Part shown: piece after piece, positions 43,291 to 51,165 of the stretch
Numbering within the stretch: position 1 is the stretch's first letter
How the letters are laid out: each line of letters begins with the position of its first letter
Assembly: GCA_964416305.1 (NCBI GenBank)
Contig: CAYQDM010000004.1
Location: forward strand, 94,438-158,437
Length of the DNA stretch: 64,000 nt
Reading direction: 5' to 3'
Source: Acidaminobacter sp964416305
GTDB taxonomy: Bacteria; Bacillota; Clostridia; Peptostreptococcales; Acidaminobacteraceae
Made by a program: the position numbers and the translations under genes
The notes under the pieces: model-generated
The model's input: only the letters and a program-made list of their open reading frames with translations
What the model was told of the DNA's origin: nothing
Databases searched by the model: none

Positions 43291-43559
43291 ATTAAACGCG
43301 CACCCGGCTGTGAAATCAAAATCATATGAATTCCCGCAGCCGCAAATACTATCAGGCACCCTTGCGGCACATAGAACGATCTGCTTACCGCTGCTTTCTT
43401 CCGAACCTGACGGGGTTCACAGGGTGCTATTGCGCAAGACCCGACAGTACCAGCGAACTGCGGGAAAAGCATAGTCTTAATTTCTCATCCGGGTTCGGAT
43501 CCTGCTTTCAGCGGATTGCAGGTTATAGGGTTCCGCCAGGTTCCCAATCCATGCGCGGT
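43291..43559 (-). ncRNA. ffs: Signal recognition particle RNA, large type
   Basis: The conserved helix 8 core is present on the minus strand at about 43391-43411 (GTCAGGTTCGGAAGAAAGCAG). The two ends pair as CGCGCA with TGCGCG, giving a molecule of about 269 nt, close to the 271-nt scRNA of B. subtilis. It carries the Alu-type 5' domain. It sits between tRNA-Ser and dnaX as in related genomes. Ends are estimated from pairing and are accurate to a few nucleotides. Confidence 0.92.
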
Positions 43560-43576
43560 TAAAGACTAAATTAAAA

Positions 43577-43665
43577 TGGCGGAGAGGGCGGGACTCGAAC
43601 CCGCGGGGCGGTTAAGCCTTACACGCTTTCCAGGCGTGCCCCTTAGCCAACTCGGACACCTCTCC
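43577..43665 (-). tRNA. tRNA-Ser (anticodon GGA)
   Basis: A full cloverleaf with long variable arm: GGAGAGG acceptor, anticodon loop CTGGAAA in a CACGC/GCGTG stem giving anticodon GGA, GGTTCGAGTCC T-arm and an encoded CCA end. Its 5' end is only 3 nt after the tadA stop codon, so the two share a transcript. Confidence 0.97.
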
Positions 43666-43668
43666 ACA

Positions 43669-44130
43669 TTATCTGTATTTTGTGCGCAGCTTTTCGAAAA
43701 ATCCACTCATGATCTGAGCACATTCATCTTCCAAAACGCCTTTTTGAAGCTTAACCTTATGATTGATTCTTGGATCCTCAGACAAATTATAAAGTGAGCC
43801 AAATGCTCCCGCTTTCCAGTCCTGAGCACCGTAAACCACTCTCAAAATTCTAGCTTGGTATATCGCTCCTGCACACATCAGACAGGGTTCTATTGTAACA
43901 TACAACGTACTTCCTGTCAACCTCCATGATTTAAGATATTCTGAGGCTTTTGTCAACGCTATCATTTCTGCATGTAATTGAGCGTTTTTTCCCAGTTCTT
44001 TCAAGTTGTGGCCTCTAGCTATGATCACGCCTCGTCTCACAATTACAGCGCCAATGGGAACCTCACCTTTTGCTGCTGCCAACCGCGCCTCATAAAGCGC
44101 TTCGTGCATGTACATTTCATCATGCAGCAT
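43669..44130 (-). CDS. tadA: tRNA-specific adenosine deaminase
   Basis: 153 aa from the ATG at 44130 with GGAGG upstream. The CDA-fold zinc motifs are HAEMIAL and EPCLMCAGAI. The catalytic Glu is in HAE. TadA makes inosine at the wobble position of tRNA-Arg(ACG). It lies between two tRNA genes. Confidence 0.96.
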   Translation of the reverse strand: MLHDEMYMHEALYEARLAAAKGEVPIGAVIVRRGVIIARGHNLKELGKNAQLHAEMIALTKASEYLKSWRLTGSTLYVTIEPCLMCAGAIYQARILRVVYGAQDWKAGAFGSLYNLSEDPRINHKVKLQKGVLEDECAQIMSGFFEKLRTKYR

Positions 44131-44152
44131 ACTAACCTCCAGTGTCAGTTTT

Positions 44153-44190
44153 GTGCCGTGCCTAGTTCGAAAATGAACTTGGCACGGCAC
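44153..44190. repeat. Long perfect hairpin between tRNA-Arg and tadA
   Basis: GTGCCGTGCC (44153-44162) pairs with GGCACGGCAC (44181-44190), and AGTTC with GAACT inside, leaving one T/T mismatch and a 6-nt loop. No T-tract follows on either strand. It lies 4 nt from the tRNA 3' end and about 14 nt before the tadA ribosome site. Confidence 0.65.
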
Positions 44191-44194
44191 GCAT

Positions 44195-44271
44195 TGGCGC
44201 ACTCGAAAGGAGTCGAACCTTCGACCTACCGCTTAGGAGGCGGTTGCTCTATCCTACTGAGCTACGAGTGC
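44195..44271 (-). tRNA. tRNA-Arg (anticodon CCT)
   Basis: A 77-nt cloverleaf: GCACTCG/CGAGTGC acceptor, GCTC/GAGC D-stem, ACCGC/GCGGT anticodon stem with loop CTCCTAA (anticodon CCU), GGTTCGACTCC T-arm and an encoded CCA. It decodes AGG codons. Confidence 0.97.
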
Positions 44272-44319
44272 ATATTGAGAACGCATTGCGTGAACGGCTG
44301 AGCCGACAGCTACTTTACT

Positions 44320-44348
44320 ATGTTAAAGAATTCCACACGATTTGTCAA
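44320..44348 (-). promoter_or_regulatory. Promoter of the tRNA-Arg-tadA-tRNA-Ser-ffs unit
   Basis: A perfect TTGACA (44343-44348), 17-bp spacer and a weaker TAACAT (44320-44325) on the minus strand. It overlaps the 3' end of the PIG-L gene. Confidence 0.5.
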
Positions 44349-45036
44349 CGCCGAATCCATGAATCTTCGGTAAGTTTACGCTCGTTAGGCATTCGACATA
44401 CAATGTTCCTGCCAAATAGCCAAAATATCGGTCTCTGGCTCTGATCACATCCAGAAATCCACTATTCAAATAGGTTTTGTTTTCGCTGCCGTCACGACCA
44501 AATTGCGATGCATGGCATCGAAGGGCATTCATTTTAAGTTCATAGACATTTGAAATATCGTAAGTCAGAGTAACATCAGCAACATCATTAATATAGTACA
44601 TATAAACCTCATCAGGTCGATAAGGCATAAGCTCTTCGCAAATAAATTTAATAAGTCCTGAAGACCAACATGCTTCCCGAATTAGCAATGCGCCATTGCC
44701 GTGATCCGGATGACGATCATTTGCATAGGGATAAAAGAGTCTCTTCGGTTTAAATCGTCTTATGAGTGATACAATTTGAGACACACTTTCATTGTCAGTC
44801 TTTATGCCGCGGTCACTCATCCCAAGATTTAATCGCTCAGATACCCCCATGAAACTTGCAGCTGCTTTACTTTCACCTCTCCTGCCCTCAGGTGTGCCGT
44901 TACTGGCCATTTCACCAAGAGTCAGGTCCACCATAACAATGCGTGCACCCCTTTGTGCTTCTGAAATCAGCAGTCCACCAATTCCAATTTCAATGTCATC
45001 TGGATGAACCCCAAATGCAAGAATATCGCACTCCAT
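44323..45036 (-). CDS. PIG-L family deacetylase (BshB-like)
   Basis: 237 aa with GGAGG six nt before the ATG. Zinc-binding motifs HPDDIEIG (residues 11-18) and HPDHGNG are typical of the LmbE/PIG-L family. The length and motifs are close to bacillithiol-pathway BshB1, which deacetylates GlcNAc-malate, but other bacillithiol genes are not in the window, so the substrate is open. Confidence 0.85.
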   Translation of the reverse strand: MECDILAFGVHPDDIEIGIGGLLISEAQRGARIVMVDLTLGEMASNGTPEGRRGESKAAASFMGVSERLNLGMSDRGIKTDNESVSQIVSLIRRFKPKRLFYPYANDRHPDHGNGALLIREACWSSGLIKFICEELMPYRPDEVYMYYINDVADVTLTYDISNVYELKMNALRCHASQFGRDGSENKTYLNSGFLDVIRARDRYFGYLAGTLYVECLTSVNLPKIHGFGVDKSCGIL

Positions 45037-45063
45037 CTAATTCCTCCAAGTTGTCTAGTAATT

Positions 45064-45951
45064 TCAATCACAAAAAAGACGGATTTTTTCTTTGGCCAAT
45101 GTGATCCTAACTGGTGTTGATCCAACTATATTTCCATCAACATTAAGCAACAAGCTTTTCTCCAAACTTACAACAGATATTTCCGAACACCTGTAATACT
45201 CAACTTCCCTAATGTTGAGATGCTCACCTTTAAAAATTGACGGAAACATGGCTATAAGCTTCAGCTTCGGTACATGATTGACAATACAAACATCCATCAG
45301 CCCATCATCAATTTCTGCTTTCGGGGTAATTTTCATTCCTCCCCCAAAATATTTGCCATTTCCAACTGCAACAATTAGCGTTTTTCTTTGAATTCTTGTT
45401 TGATCCATTTCAATTTCAATCTTTCTCGCCTTATAAATCATGAGTGATTTCAGAGTGCTAATAAGATATGCAACTGGTCCCGGAAATAACTTTTTAATTT
45501 TTTCGGTATCTATAACAATTTGTCCGTCTATACCCATTGCACATATGTTTATACATTTAATGCCATTACAGTCGAATACATCTGCGTCCTTTGTTTTTCC
45601 AAGAAGAACTGACTCCAAAATCATCAAAGGATTCTGTGACATATAGAGCACTTTTGAAAAATCGTTACCAGTACCACATGGCAATATTCCAGCTTTAATG
45701 TTAGATGAACCGGACTGACATATTCCTTGAATCATCTCTGTCAAAGTACCGTCACCCCCGACGGCGACAATCTCATTATAACCATCAATTATTGCCTGCA
45801 TTGTCAATGTTTCAATCTGACCTTTTGATTGAGATATGACCATTTTATATTCAATCTCAGAATTTTCAAGACGCTTATGAATGGGTTCCAGCAATGTTTT
45901 CGCGGAACCGTTGCCAGCTGCAGGATTAATTATAAACATCAACTTTCTCAT
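45064..45951 (-). CDS. Diacylglycerol/lipid kinase (DgkB/YegS-like)
   Basis: 295 aa. The DAGK catalytic signature is visible: NPAAGNGSA, VGGDGTLTEMI and LPCGTGNDFSKVL. A C-terminal beta-sandwich domain includes the conserved LNVDGN. These enzymes phosphorylate diacylglycerol for lipid recycling during wall polymer synthesis. The exact lipid is not readable. Confidence 0.9.
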   Translation of the reverse strand: MRKLMFIINPAAGNGSAKTLLEPIHKRLENSEIEYKMVISQSKGQIETLTMQAIIDGYNEIVAVGGDGTLTEMIQGICQSGSSNIKAGILPCGTGNDFSKVLYMSQNPLMILESVLLGKTKDADVFDCNGIKCINICAMGIDGQIVIDTEKIKKLFPGPVAYLISTLKSLMIYKARKIEIEMDQTRIQRKTLIVAVGNGKYFGGGMKITPKAEIDDGLMDVCIVNHVPKLKLIAMFPSIFKGEHLNIREVEYYRCSEISVVSLEKSLLLNVDGNIVGSTPVRITLAKEKIRLFCD

Positions 45952-45965
45952 TCTTCACCCCGCAA

Positions 45966-45981
45966 TGTTTCACGTGAAACA
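45966..45981. promoter_or_regulatory. parS centromere site 1
   Basis: TGTTTCACGTGAAACA is the perfect consensus parS palindrome. It abuts the parB stop codon. Confidence 0.97.
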
Positions 45982-46851
45982 TTAATCTCCTTGAATTAAG
46001 CTATACAATCTGTCAAGATCTTCATCATTATAGAATTCAATTTCAATCTTGCCTTTTAGTCGACCGCGTTTAATTTCAACTTTTGTACCAAAAAATTCTC
46101 TCAACTGAGTTTCCATCATCTTAATTTCAAGGTCAGGCTTAGATTTCTTTTTCTTAGGCTTTACTTTTCTCTCTGGTTTAGACAATGCATCTTCAATTTC
46201 GCGCACACTTAAAGCGCCATCTATAATTTTTACAGCCCAAGCATGCTGGTGTTCAGGATCATCAATACGCAAAAGGGCTCTGCCATGGCCACCAGAGATT
46301 TGACCTACTGCAATCATATCTTTGACACGGTCGTCCAGTTTTGTCAGCCGCATTGTGTTCGCAATATGTGATCGACTTTTTCCTACAGCTTTGGACAAAT
46401 CCTCTTGTGTTAATCCATAATGCGCCATTAAATGCTCATAGGCTATAGCTTCTTCTATATCGTTTAAATCTTCTCTTTGAATATTTTCAATTAATGAGAG
46501 CTGAGCCACACTGATTTCATCCACTTCGCGAATGATCACAGGCACGCGTTTCAATCCAGCCATACGAGCAGCACGCCAACGACGTTCACCTGCAATTATT
46601 ATATAACCAGTTCCATCATGTCGAACCAAAATTGGCTGTACAATGCCATGAGCTTCAATGGAGTCTTTTAATGATAATAACGCATCTTCATCAAAATGTC
46701 GGCGTGGCTGTCCCGGATTTGGCATAACTCTGTCAATTTCTACTTCAATGACTTCAGCAGATCTATATTCCCCCATGGAAGCCAATTCTGCTTCTGGAAT
46801 TAAGGCACCTAATCCCTTTCCGAGTCCCCGCTTGAACTTACCTGTACTCAC
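45982..46851 (-). CDS. parB: Chromosome partitioning protein ParB (Spo0J)
   Basis: 289 aa from the GTG at 46851 with GAGGGGG upstream. It starts with the GLGKGLGALIP motif that stimulates the ParA ATPase, followed by the CTPase domain (IIAGERRWRAARMAGL, ENIQREDLN), the helix-turn-helix that recognises parS (about 150-185) and a C-terminal dimerisation domain. Two perfect parS sites flank parA-parB. Confidence 0.96.
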   Translation of the reverse strand: MSTGKFKRGLGKGLGALIPEAELASMGEYRSAEVIEVEIDRVMPNPGQPRRHFDEDALLSLKDSIEAHGIVQPILVRHDGTGYIIIAGERRWRAARMAGLKRVPVIIREVDEISVAQLSLIENIQREDLNDIEEAIAYEHLMAHYGLTQEDLSKAVGKSRSHIANTMRLTKLDDRVKDMIAVGQISGGHGRALLRIDDPEHQHAWAVKIIDGALSVREIEDALSKPERKVKPKKKKSKPDLEIKMMETQLREFFGTKVEIKRGRLKGKIEIEFYNDEDLDRLYSLIQGD

Positions 46852-46864
46852 ATTATCTTCCCCC

Positions 46865-47623
46865 TCACCGTTTGGCGAATTCTTTAGCAAGCTTCAAATA
46901 GGCTTTAGCGCCTTTCGAGTGCTTATCATAAGCAACAACAGGCATTCCAAAACTCGGCGCCTCTGCTACACGAACATTTTTAGGTATAACAGTCTTATAG
47001 ACTTTATCTTTAAAGTATTTATTTACTTCTGCTACTACTTGAGATGACAGATTTGTTCTGCTATCAAACATTGTCAGCAGTACACCTTCGATCTCCAGAC
47101 TTGAATTTAGGTTTTTTTTGATTCTGTGATAGGTATCTACAAGCTGACTGACACCTTCCAAAGCATAATATTCACATTGAATGGGAATAAGGATGCTGTC
47201 AGCAGCGACCAATGCATTGATCGTAAGAAGCCCTAATGAAGGCGGACAATCAATTAAAACATAATCATAATCATCCTTTACTGCGTGGATAACTTTTCTA
47301 AGTCTATGCTCGCGCTCTGTCAAATCAATCATTTCAATTTCGGCACCCGCTAAAGCTACATCAGACGGCATAATATAAAGATTCTTATAGCCGGTTTCTT
47401 GAATACATGCCTTCGGGTCCATGTCGCCCAGCAAGGCATTATAAACATTGTTTTCTACTTCATGTTTATTAATTCCTAAACCACTGGTGGAGTTTCCCTG
47501 GGGATCATTATCAATGACAAGAACTCTTTTCTTCATTGCAGCAAGAGCTGCACTTAAATTCACATTGGTAGTCGTTTTCCCAACGCCACCTTTTTGATTG
47601 AACACAGCTATTGCCTTACCCAA
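46865..47623 (-). CDS. parA: Chromosome partitioning ATPase ParA (Soj)
   Basis: 252 aa from a TTG at 47623, with AGGGAG upstream. Deviant Walker A QKGGVGKTT starts at about residue 10, followed by DNDPQGNSTSGL and DYVLIDCPPSLG. It cooperates with ParB in origin segregation and in control of DnaA. The protein lacks an N-terminal extension, as in Soj. Confidence 0.96.
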   Translation of the reverse strand: MGKAIAVFNQKGGVGKTTTNVNLSAALAAMKKRVLVIDNDPQGNSTSGLGINKHEVENNVYNALLGDMDPKACIQETGYKNLYIMPSDVALAGAEIEMIDLTEREHRLRKVIHAVKDDYDYVLIDCPPSLGLLTINALVAADSILIPIQCEYYALEGVSQLVDTYHRIKKNLNSSLEIEGVLLTMFDSRTNLSSQVVAEVNKYFKDKVYKTVIPKNVRVAEAPSFGMPVVAYDKHSKGAKAYLKLAKEFAKR

Positions 47624-47654
47624 AAAAACCACTCCCTGAACGAATATTACTCTT

Positions 47655-47660
47655 ATTATA
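47655..47660 (-). promoter_or_regulatory. parA -10 element
   Basis: TATAAT on the minus strand about 30 nt upstream of the parA start, downstream of the noc terminator. The -35 is weak. Confidence 0.4.
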
Positions 47661-47672
47661 CTAGAAATAGGG

Positions 47673-47714
47673 ACAAATAAAATGAAAGAGCACAATTAAT
47701 CTGCGCTCTTTCAT
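47673..47714 (-). terminator. noc terminator
   Basis: ATGAAAGAGC and GCTCTTTCAT form a 10-bp stem, followed by TTTTATTTG on the minus strand. Confidence 0.7.
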
Positions 47715-47725
47715 AAAAATTACTT

Positions 47726-47741
47726 TGTTTCACGTGAAACA
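47726..47741. promoter_or_regulatory. parS centromere site 2
   Basis: A second perfect TGTTTCACGTGAAACA, 1 bp after the noc stop codon and before its terminator. Confidence 0.97.
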
Positions 47742-47742
47742 T

Positions 47743-48531
47743 TCACTTTTTTATTCGAATTCTCACTTCAACACCGTCTGTTGAAGTAATTTCTTCATAT
47801 GTTACATCGCCACCCGCAGCACGTATAGTCTCCACACTCTGTTTCAATGTATTCAGGTAAATTCTAAAACTAGCAACTCCGCGAATCTTTTTCTTTGGAG
47901 CTAACTTCTCTTCTACAGATTCCGTCTTCTGTACAAATTCAGACACTAATTTCTCAGTATCCTTAACGTTTAGCTGCTCTTTTACTATTCTGGAAGCGAT
48001 TTTTCTCAAATCAGATGTTTTATCAAGTTTCAGTAACGCGCGTGCATGACGCTCCGTCAGCTGATGATGAATTAGAACGTCTCTGACAGATTGTGGGATA
48101 GCAAGCAGTCTTATCTTATTCGAAATGGTTGATTGCTTTTTCCCCAACATATCAGCAATTTCTTTCTGCGTCCATTGCTGATCCTTCATCAATCTTTCAA
48201 AAGCACTGGCTTCCTCAAAATAATTCAAATCATCTCTTTGAATATTCTCAATCAAAGCCACAGTCGCGGATTCCTGATCATTCATATTCACAAGCATAAC
48301 AGGAATTTCTTTTAATCCGGCCATGGAAGCGGCTCGCAGCCGCCTTTCTCCTACAACCAATTCATAACCGTCTTTTATGACCCTGACTGTAATCGGTTGA
48401 ATTAACCCTACGCTCTTTATTGAATCAGAGAGTTCCTTTAAGTCATCCTCCGAAAAATGTCGTCTGGGCTGATAAGGATTAGGGCGGATATATTCTATGG
48501 GAAGATGAATCAAGTGCTCACTTCGATTCAA
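47743..48531 (-). CDS. noc: Nucleoid occlusion protein Noc
   Basis: 262 aa from a TTG at 48531 with GGGAGG 8 nt upstream. ParB-like N-terminal domain (LVVGERRLRAASMAGL, ENIQRDDLN) and helix-turn-helix (about 120-165), then a C-terminal region ending in FRIYLNTLKQSVETI and VRIRIKK that resembles Noc rather than ParB. Noc binds CCCGGG-centred palindromes and blocks division over the nucleoid. The N-terminal amphipathic membrane-targeting helix known from B. subtilis Noc is not visible here. Confidence 0.85.
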   Translation of the reverse strand: MNRSEHLIHLPIEYIRPNPYQPRRHFSEDDLKELSDSIKSVGLIQPITVRVIKDGYELVVGERRLRAASMAGLKEIPVMLVNMNDQESATVALIENIQRDDLNYFEEASAFERLMKDQQWTQKEIADMLGKKQSTISNKIRLLAIPQSVRDVLIHHQLTERHARALLKLDKTSDLRKIASRIVKEQLNVKDTEKLVSEFVQKTESVEEKLAPKKKIRGVASFRIYLNTLKQSVETIRAAGGDVTYEEITSTDGVEVRIRIKK

Positions 48532-48544
48532 GACTTAAACCTCC

Positions 48545-49264
48545 CTAAACAATTGGTTTCTTTGCCGGTGTACCGGCTTTTCTCGGGTACAACGCCGGTG
48601 TAGACTTCACTTTTCGAATCAAAACCAGATTATGTTCAAAATCAGTACCCGGTACATGTGTAGGTATAATCTCAGGACTGGCACCACCAAGAACTTTAAT
48701 AGCCTTTTCAGCAGTTTTAATCTCTTCGAAAGCCTCGTTTGTCTTTTGAGCAATAAAATAGCCGCCTGTCTTCACGAAGGGCAGACAGTACTCAGATAAA
48801 GTACTCATGTTGGCAACCGCTCTCGAAACAACAATATCATATTTCTCGCGGTGAGCAGTTTGTCTGGCCGCTTCTTCAGCTCTGGCATGCAAACACGTGA
48901 CATGCTTAAAATCCAGCACTTTACACACTTCTGTCAAATACTGAATCCTCTTGTTCAAAGAATCCATAAGCGTCACATCCAGTTCCGGCAGCGCAATTTT
49001 TAAAGGTACACCAGGAAATCCTGCGCCTGTTCCAAGATCCAGGACCTTCTTGCCATTAAAATCTACCGGCGCTTGAAGACAAGTCAAAGAATCCAGAAAA
49101 TGTTTGTAAACAATACCATGATCATCCGTAATAGTTGTCAGATTTATCTTCTCATTCCATTCCAACAACAGTGATTTATAAGTCATAAATTGTTCAAGCA
49201 TCTCATCTGGATTTTCGTAACCAAGAGACAGTAACCCCTCTCTCAATGCGCTTCTAACGTCCAT
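48545..49264 (-). CDS. rsmG: 16S rRNA (guanine-N7) methyltransferase G
   Basis: 239 aa from the ATG at 49264 with GGGGTG upstream. Key motifs are WNEKINLTTI, KVLDLGTGAGFPGVPL (SAM loop) and VVSRAVANM. It methylates G527 of 16S rRNA (E. coli numbering). The start overlaps the mnmG end by 11 nt. Confidence 0.95.
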   Translation of the reverse strand: MDVRSALREGLLSLGYENPDEMLEQFMTYKSLLLEWNEKINLTTITDDHGIVYKHFLDSLTCLQAPVDFNGKKVLDLGTGAGFPGVPLKIALPELDVTLMDSLNKRIQYLTEVCKVLDFKHVTCLHARAEEAARQTAHREKYDIVVSRAVANMSTLSEYCLPFVKTGGYFIAQKTNEAFEEIKTAEKAIKVLGGASPEIIPTHVPGTDFEHNLVLIRKVKSTPALYPRKAGTPAKKPIV

Positions 49265-51152
49265 TGACGACACCCCGTTTTCTGTTTCGCTGTTCCAGGT
49301 AAATCAATAATACAGACACGTCTGCCGGTGAGACCCCAGAAATTCTGGAAGCCTGCCCTACAGATTCCGGTCGGATTCGTGAAAGTTTCTGCCTGGCCTC
49401 AATCCTTAAGCCTTCAATATCATGGTAATCAAGATCTGCAGGAAGCCGTTTGTTTTCAAGCTGTTTAAATCGCTCAACCTGTTGCAGCTGCTTCTGTATA
49501 TAACCCTGATATTTCAGTTGTATCTCACATTGAACATAGACATCTTCTCTTAACTCAGGTCGATCTAAATCAACTTCTGCGAGTGAACTATAGTCAACCT
49601 CAGGGCGCTTTAAAAGCTCCATCAGAGTCATACCTTGCTTTATAGATGAACTGCCAATATTTTCGAGTATAGGATTTACCAGTTCAGGGCGTACGGTGAC
49701 GCTGTCCAGACGCTTCAACTCTTTTTCGATACTTTCCAGTTTGTCCTTAAGCTTCTCAAAACGTTCATGTGAAGCCAATCCAATGTTGTAACTTCTTTCA
49801 GTTAATCTCATATCTGCATTGTCCTGCCTCAGCAGCAAGCGATATTCCGCTCTTGAAGTCATCATGCGGTAAGGTTCGTTTGTTCCCTTTGTCACCAGAT
49901 CGTCAATCAACACGCCAATATAAGCCTCTGAGCGATCCAGGGTAAAAGGAGGCTCTCCCTTCAGCTTGAGGGCGGCATTTATACCGGCAATAATGCCTTG
50001 TGCAGCAGCTTCCTCATAACCTGATGAACCGTTAAATTGCCCGGCGGAAAAAAGATTTTCAATGGCTTTTAACTCAAGTGTGTTCTTGAGTTGGGATGGG
50101 TCTAAACAATCATACTCTATAGCGTAGGCTGGTCGCATGACCTCGACATTTTCAAGTCCGGGAATTGTCCTCATAAAAGCCGTTTGAACATCTTCAGGAA
50201 GGCTTGTTGACATGCCTTGTACGTACATTTCACTCGTTTCATAGCCTTCAGGCTCAACAAACAACTGATGACGCTCTTTGTCTGCGAATCTCGTAATTTT
50301 GTCCTCGATTGACGGACAATATCGTGTTCCTGTGCCTTCAATCTGACCGCCAAACATTGCTGACCTTAAAATGTTTTTCTGAATAACGGAATGTGTCTCT
50401 GCATTGGTATAGGTCAACCAGCAGGGTAGCTCTTCAAAAGTGACGCTGTCATTCATGAATGAAAATGGAACGGGCTTTGGATCACCAAATTGAGCTTCCA
50501 TCTTTGAATAATCCAATGAACGTTTATTGACACGCGCTGGTGTGCCGGTTTTAAATCGCCAGATCTCCAGCCCATGAGATTTCAAATTTTCTGCCAGCTT
50601 TAACGAGGGCGCCAGGCCGTTTGGACCACTCTGAAAGACCGAACTTCCTATGAAAATTTTTCCTCCCAGGTAAGTTCCGGTCGCCAAGATGATCGCTCTG
50701 GCTTCATAACGGGCACCGGTACTGGTTAAGAGGCTTTTGACACAACCATCGGCAACCTCAATCTCTATTATTTCACCTTGTTTTAAATCTAAACCCTCTG
50801 TATTTTCAATAACCTTTTTCATTTCCACATGATATCTCGTCTTATCCGCCTGTGCTCGAAGTGAATGCACTGCAGGTCCTTTTCTGGTGTTGAGCATTTT
50901 ACTCTGAACCATGGCTTGGTCAGTGATCAGGCCCATCTGTCCGCCCAGCGCGTCCACTTCCCGGACCAGGTGTCCCTTTCCGGTTCCCCCTATGGACGGA
51001 TTACAAGGCAACATTGCCAATGAGTCCAGGTTAATTGAGAACATGACAGTTTTCATGCCCAATCTGGCACTGGCTAGGGCAGCTTCACAGCCGGCATGAC
51101 CGGCACCGATAACGGCAACATCGTATGTGCCGCTGTAAAATTCTTCTGGCAA
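49254..51152 (-). CDS. mnmG: tRNA uridine-5-carboxymethylaminomethyl modification enzyme MnmG (GidA)
   Basis: 632 aa from a TTG at 51152 with GAGAGGTG upstream. The FAD-binding motif VIGAGHAGCEAA is at the start, with LPCNPSIGGTGKGHLVREVDALGG and the C-terminal RIEARQKLSRIRPESVGQASRISGVSPADVS in shortened form (RPESVGQASRISG). Works with MnmE on wobble uridine. It follows mnmE with a 13-nt gap. Confidence 0.96.
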   Translation of the reverse strand: MPEEFYSGTYDVAVIGAGHAGCEAALASARLGMKTVMFSINLDSLAMLPCNPSIGGTGKGHLVREVDALGGQMGLITDQAMVQSKMLNTRKGPAVHSLRAQADKTRYHVEMKKVIENTEGLDLKQGEIIEIEVADGCVKSLLTSTGARYEARAIILATGTYLGGKIFIGSSVFQSGPNGLAPSLKLAENLKSHGLEIWRFKTGTPARVNKRSLDYSKMEAQFGDPKPVPFSFMNDSVTFEELPCWLTYTNAETHSVIQKNILRSAMFGGQIEGTGTRYCPSIEDKITRFADKERHQLFVEPEGYETSEMYVQGMSTSLPEDVQTAFMRTIPGLENVEVMRPAYAIEYDCLDPSQLKNTLELKAIENLFSAGQFNGSSGYEEAAAQGIIAGINAALKLKGEPPFTLDRSEAYIGVLIDDLVTKGTNEPYRMMTSRAEYRLLLRQDNADMRLTERSYNIGLASHERFEKLKDKLESIEKELKRLDSVTVRPELVNPILENIGSSSIKQGMTLMELLKRPEVDYSSLAEVDLDRPELREDVYVQCEIQLKYQGYIQKQLQQVERFKQLENKRLPADLDYHDIEGLRIEARQKLSRIRPESVGQASRISGVSPADVSVLLIYLEQRNRKRGVVNGR

Positions 51153-51165
51153 GATAAACACCTCT

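Noticed and set aside
43248..43562. Short open frames on both strands between dnaX and tRNA-Ser
   Set aside because: The interval is SRP RNA with the conserved helix 8 core and paired ends. The open frames are incidental.
44153..44190. Intrinsic terminator for tRNA-Arg
   Set aside because: The stem is strong but no T-tract follows on the transcribed strand, so it is reported as an unexplained hairpin.
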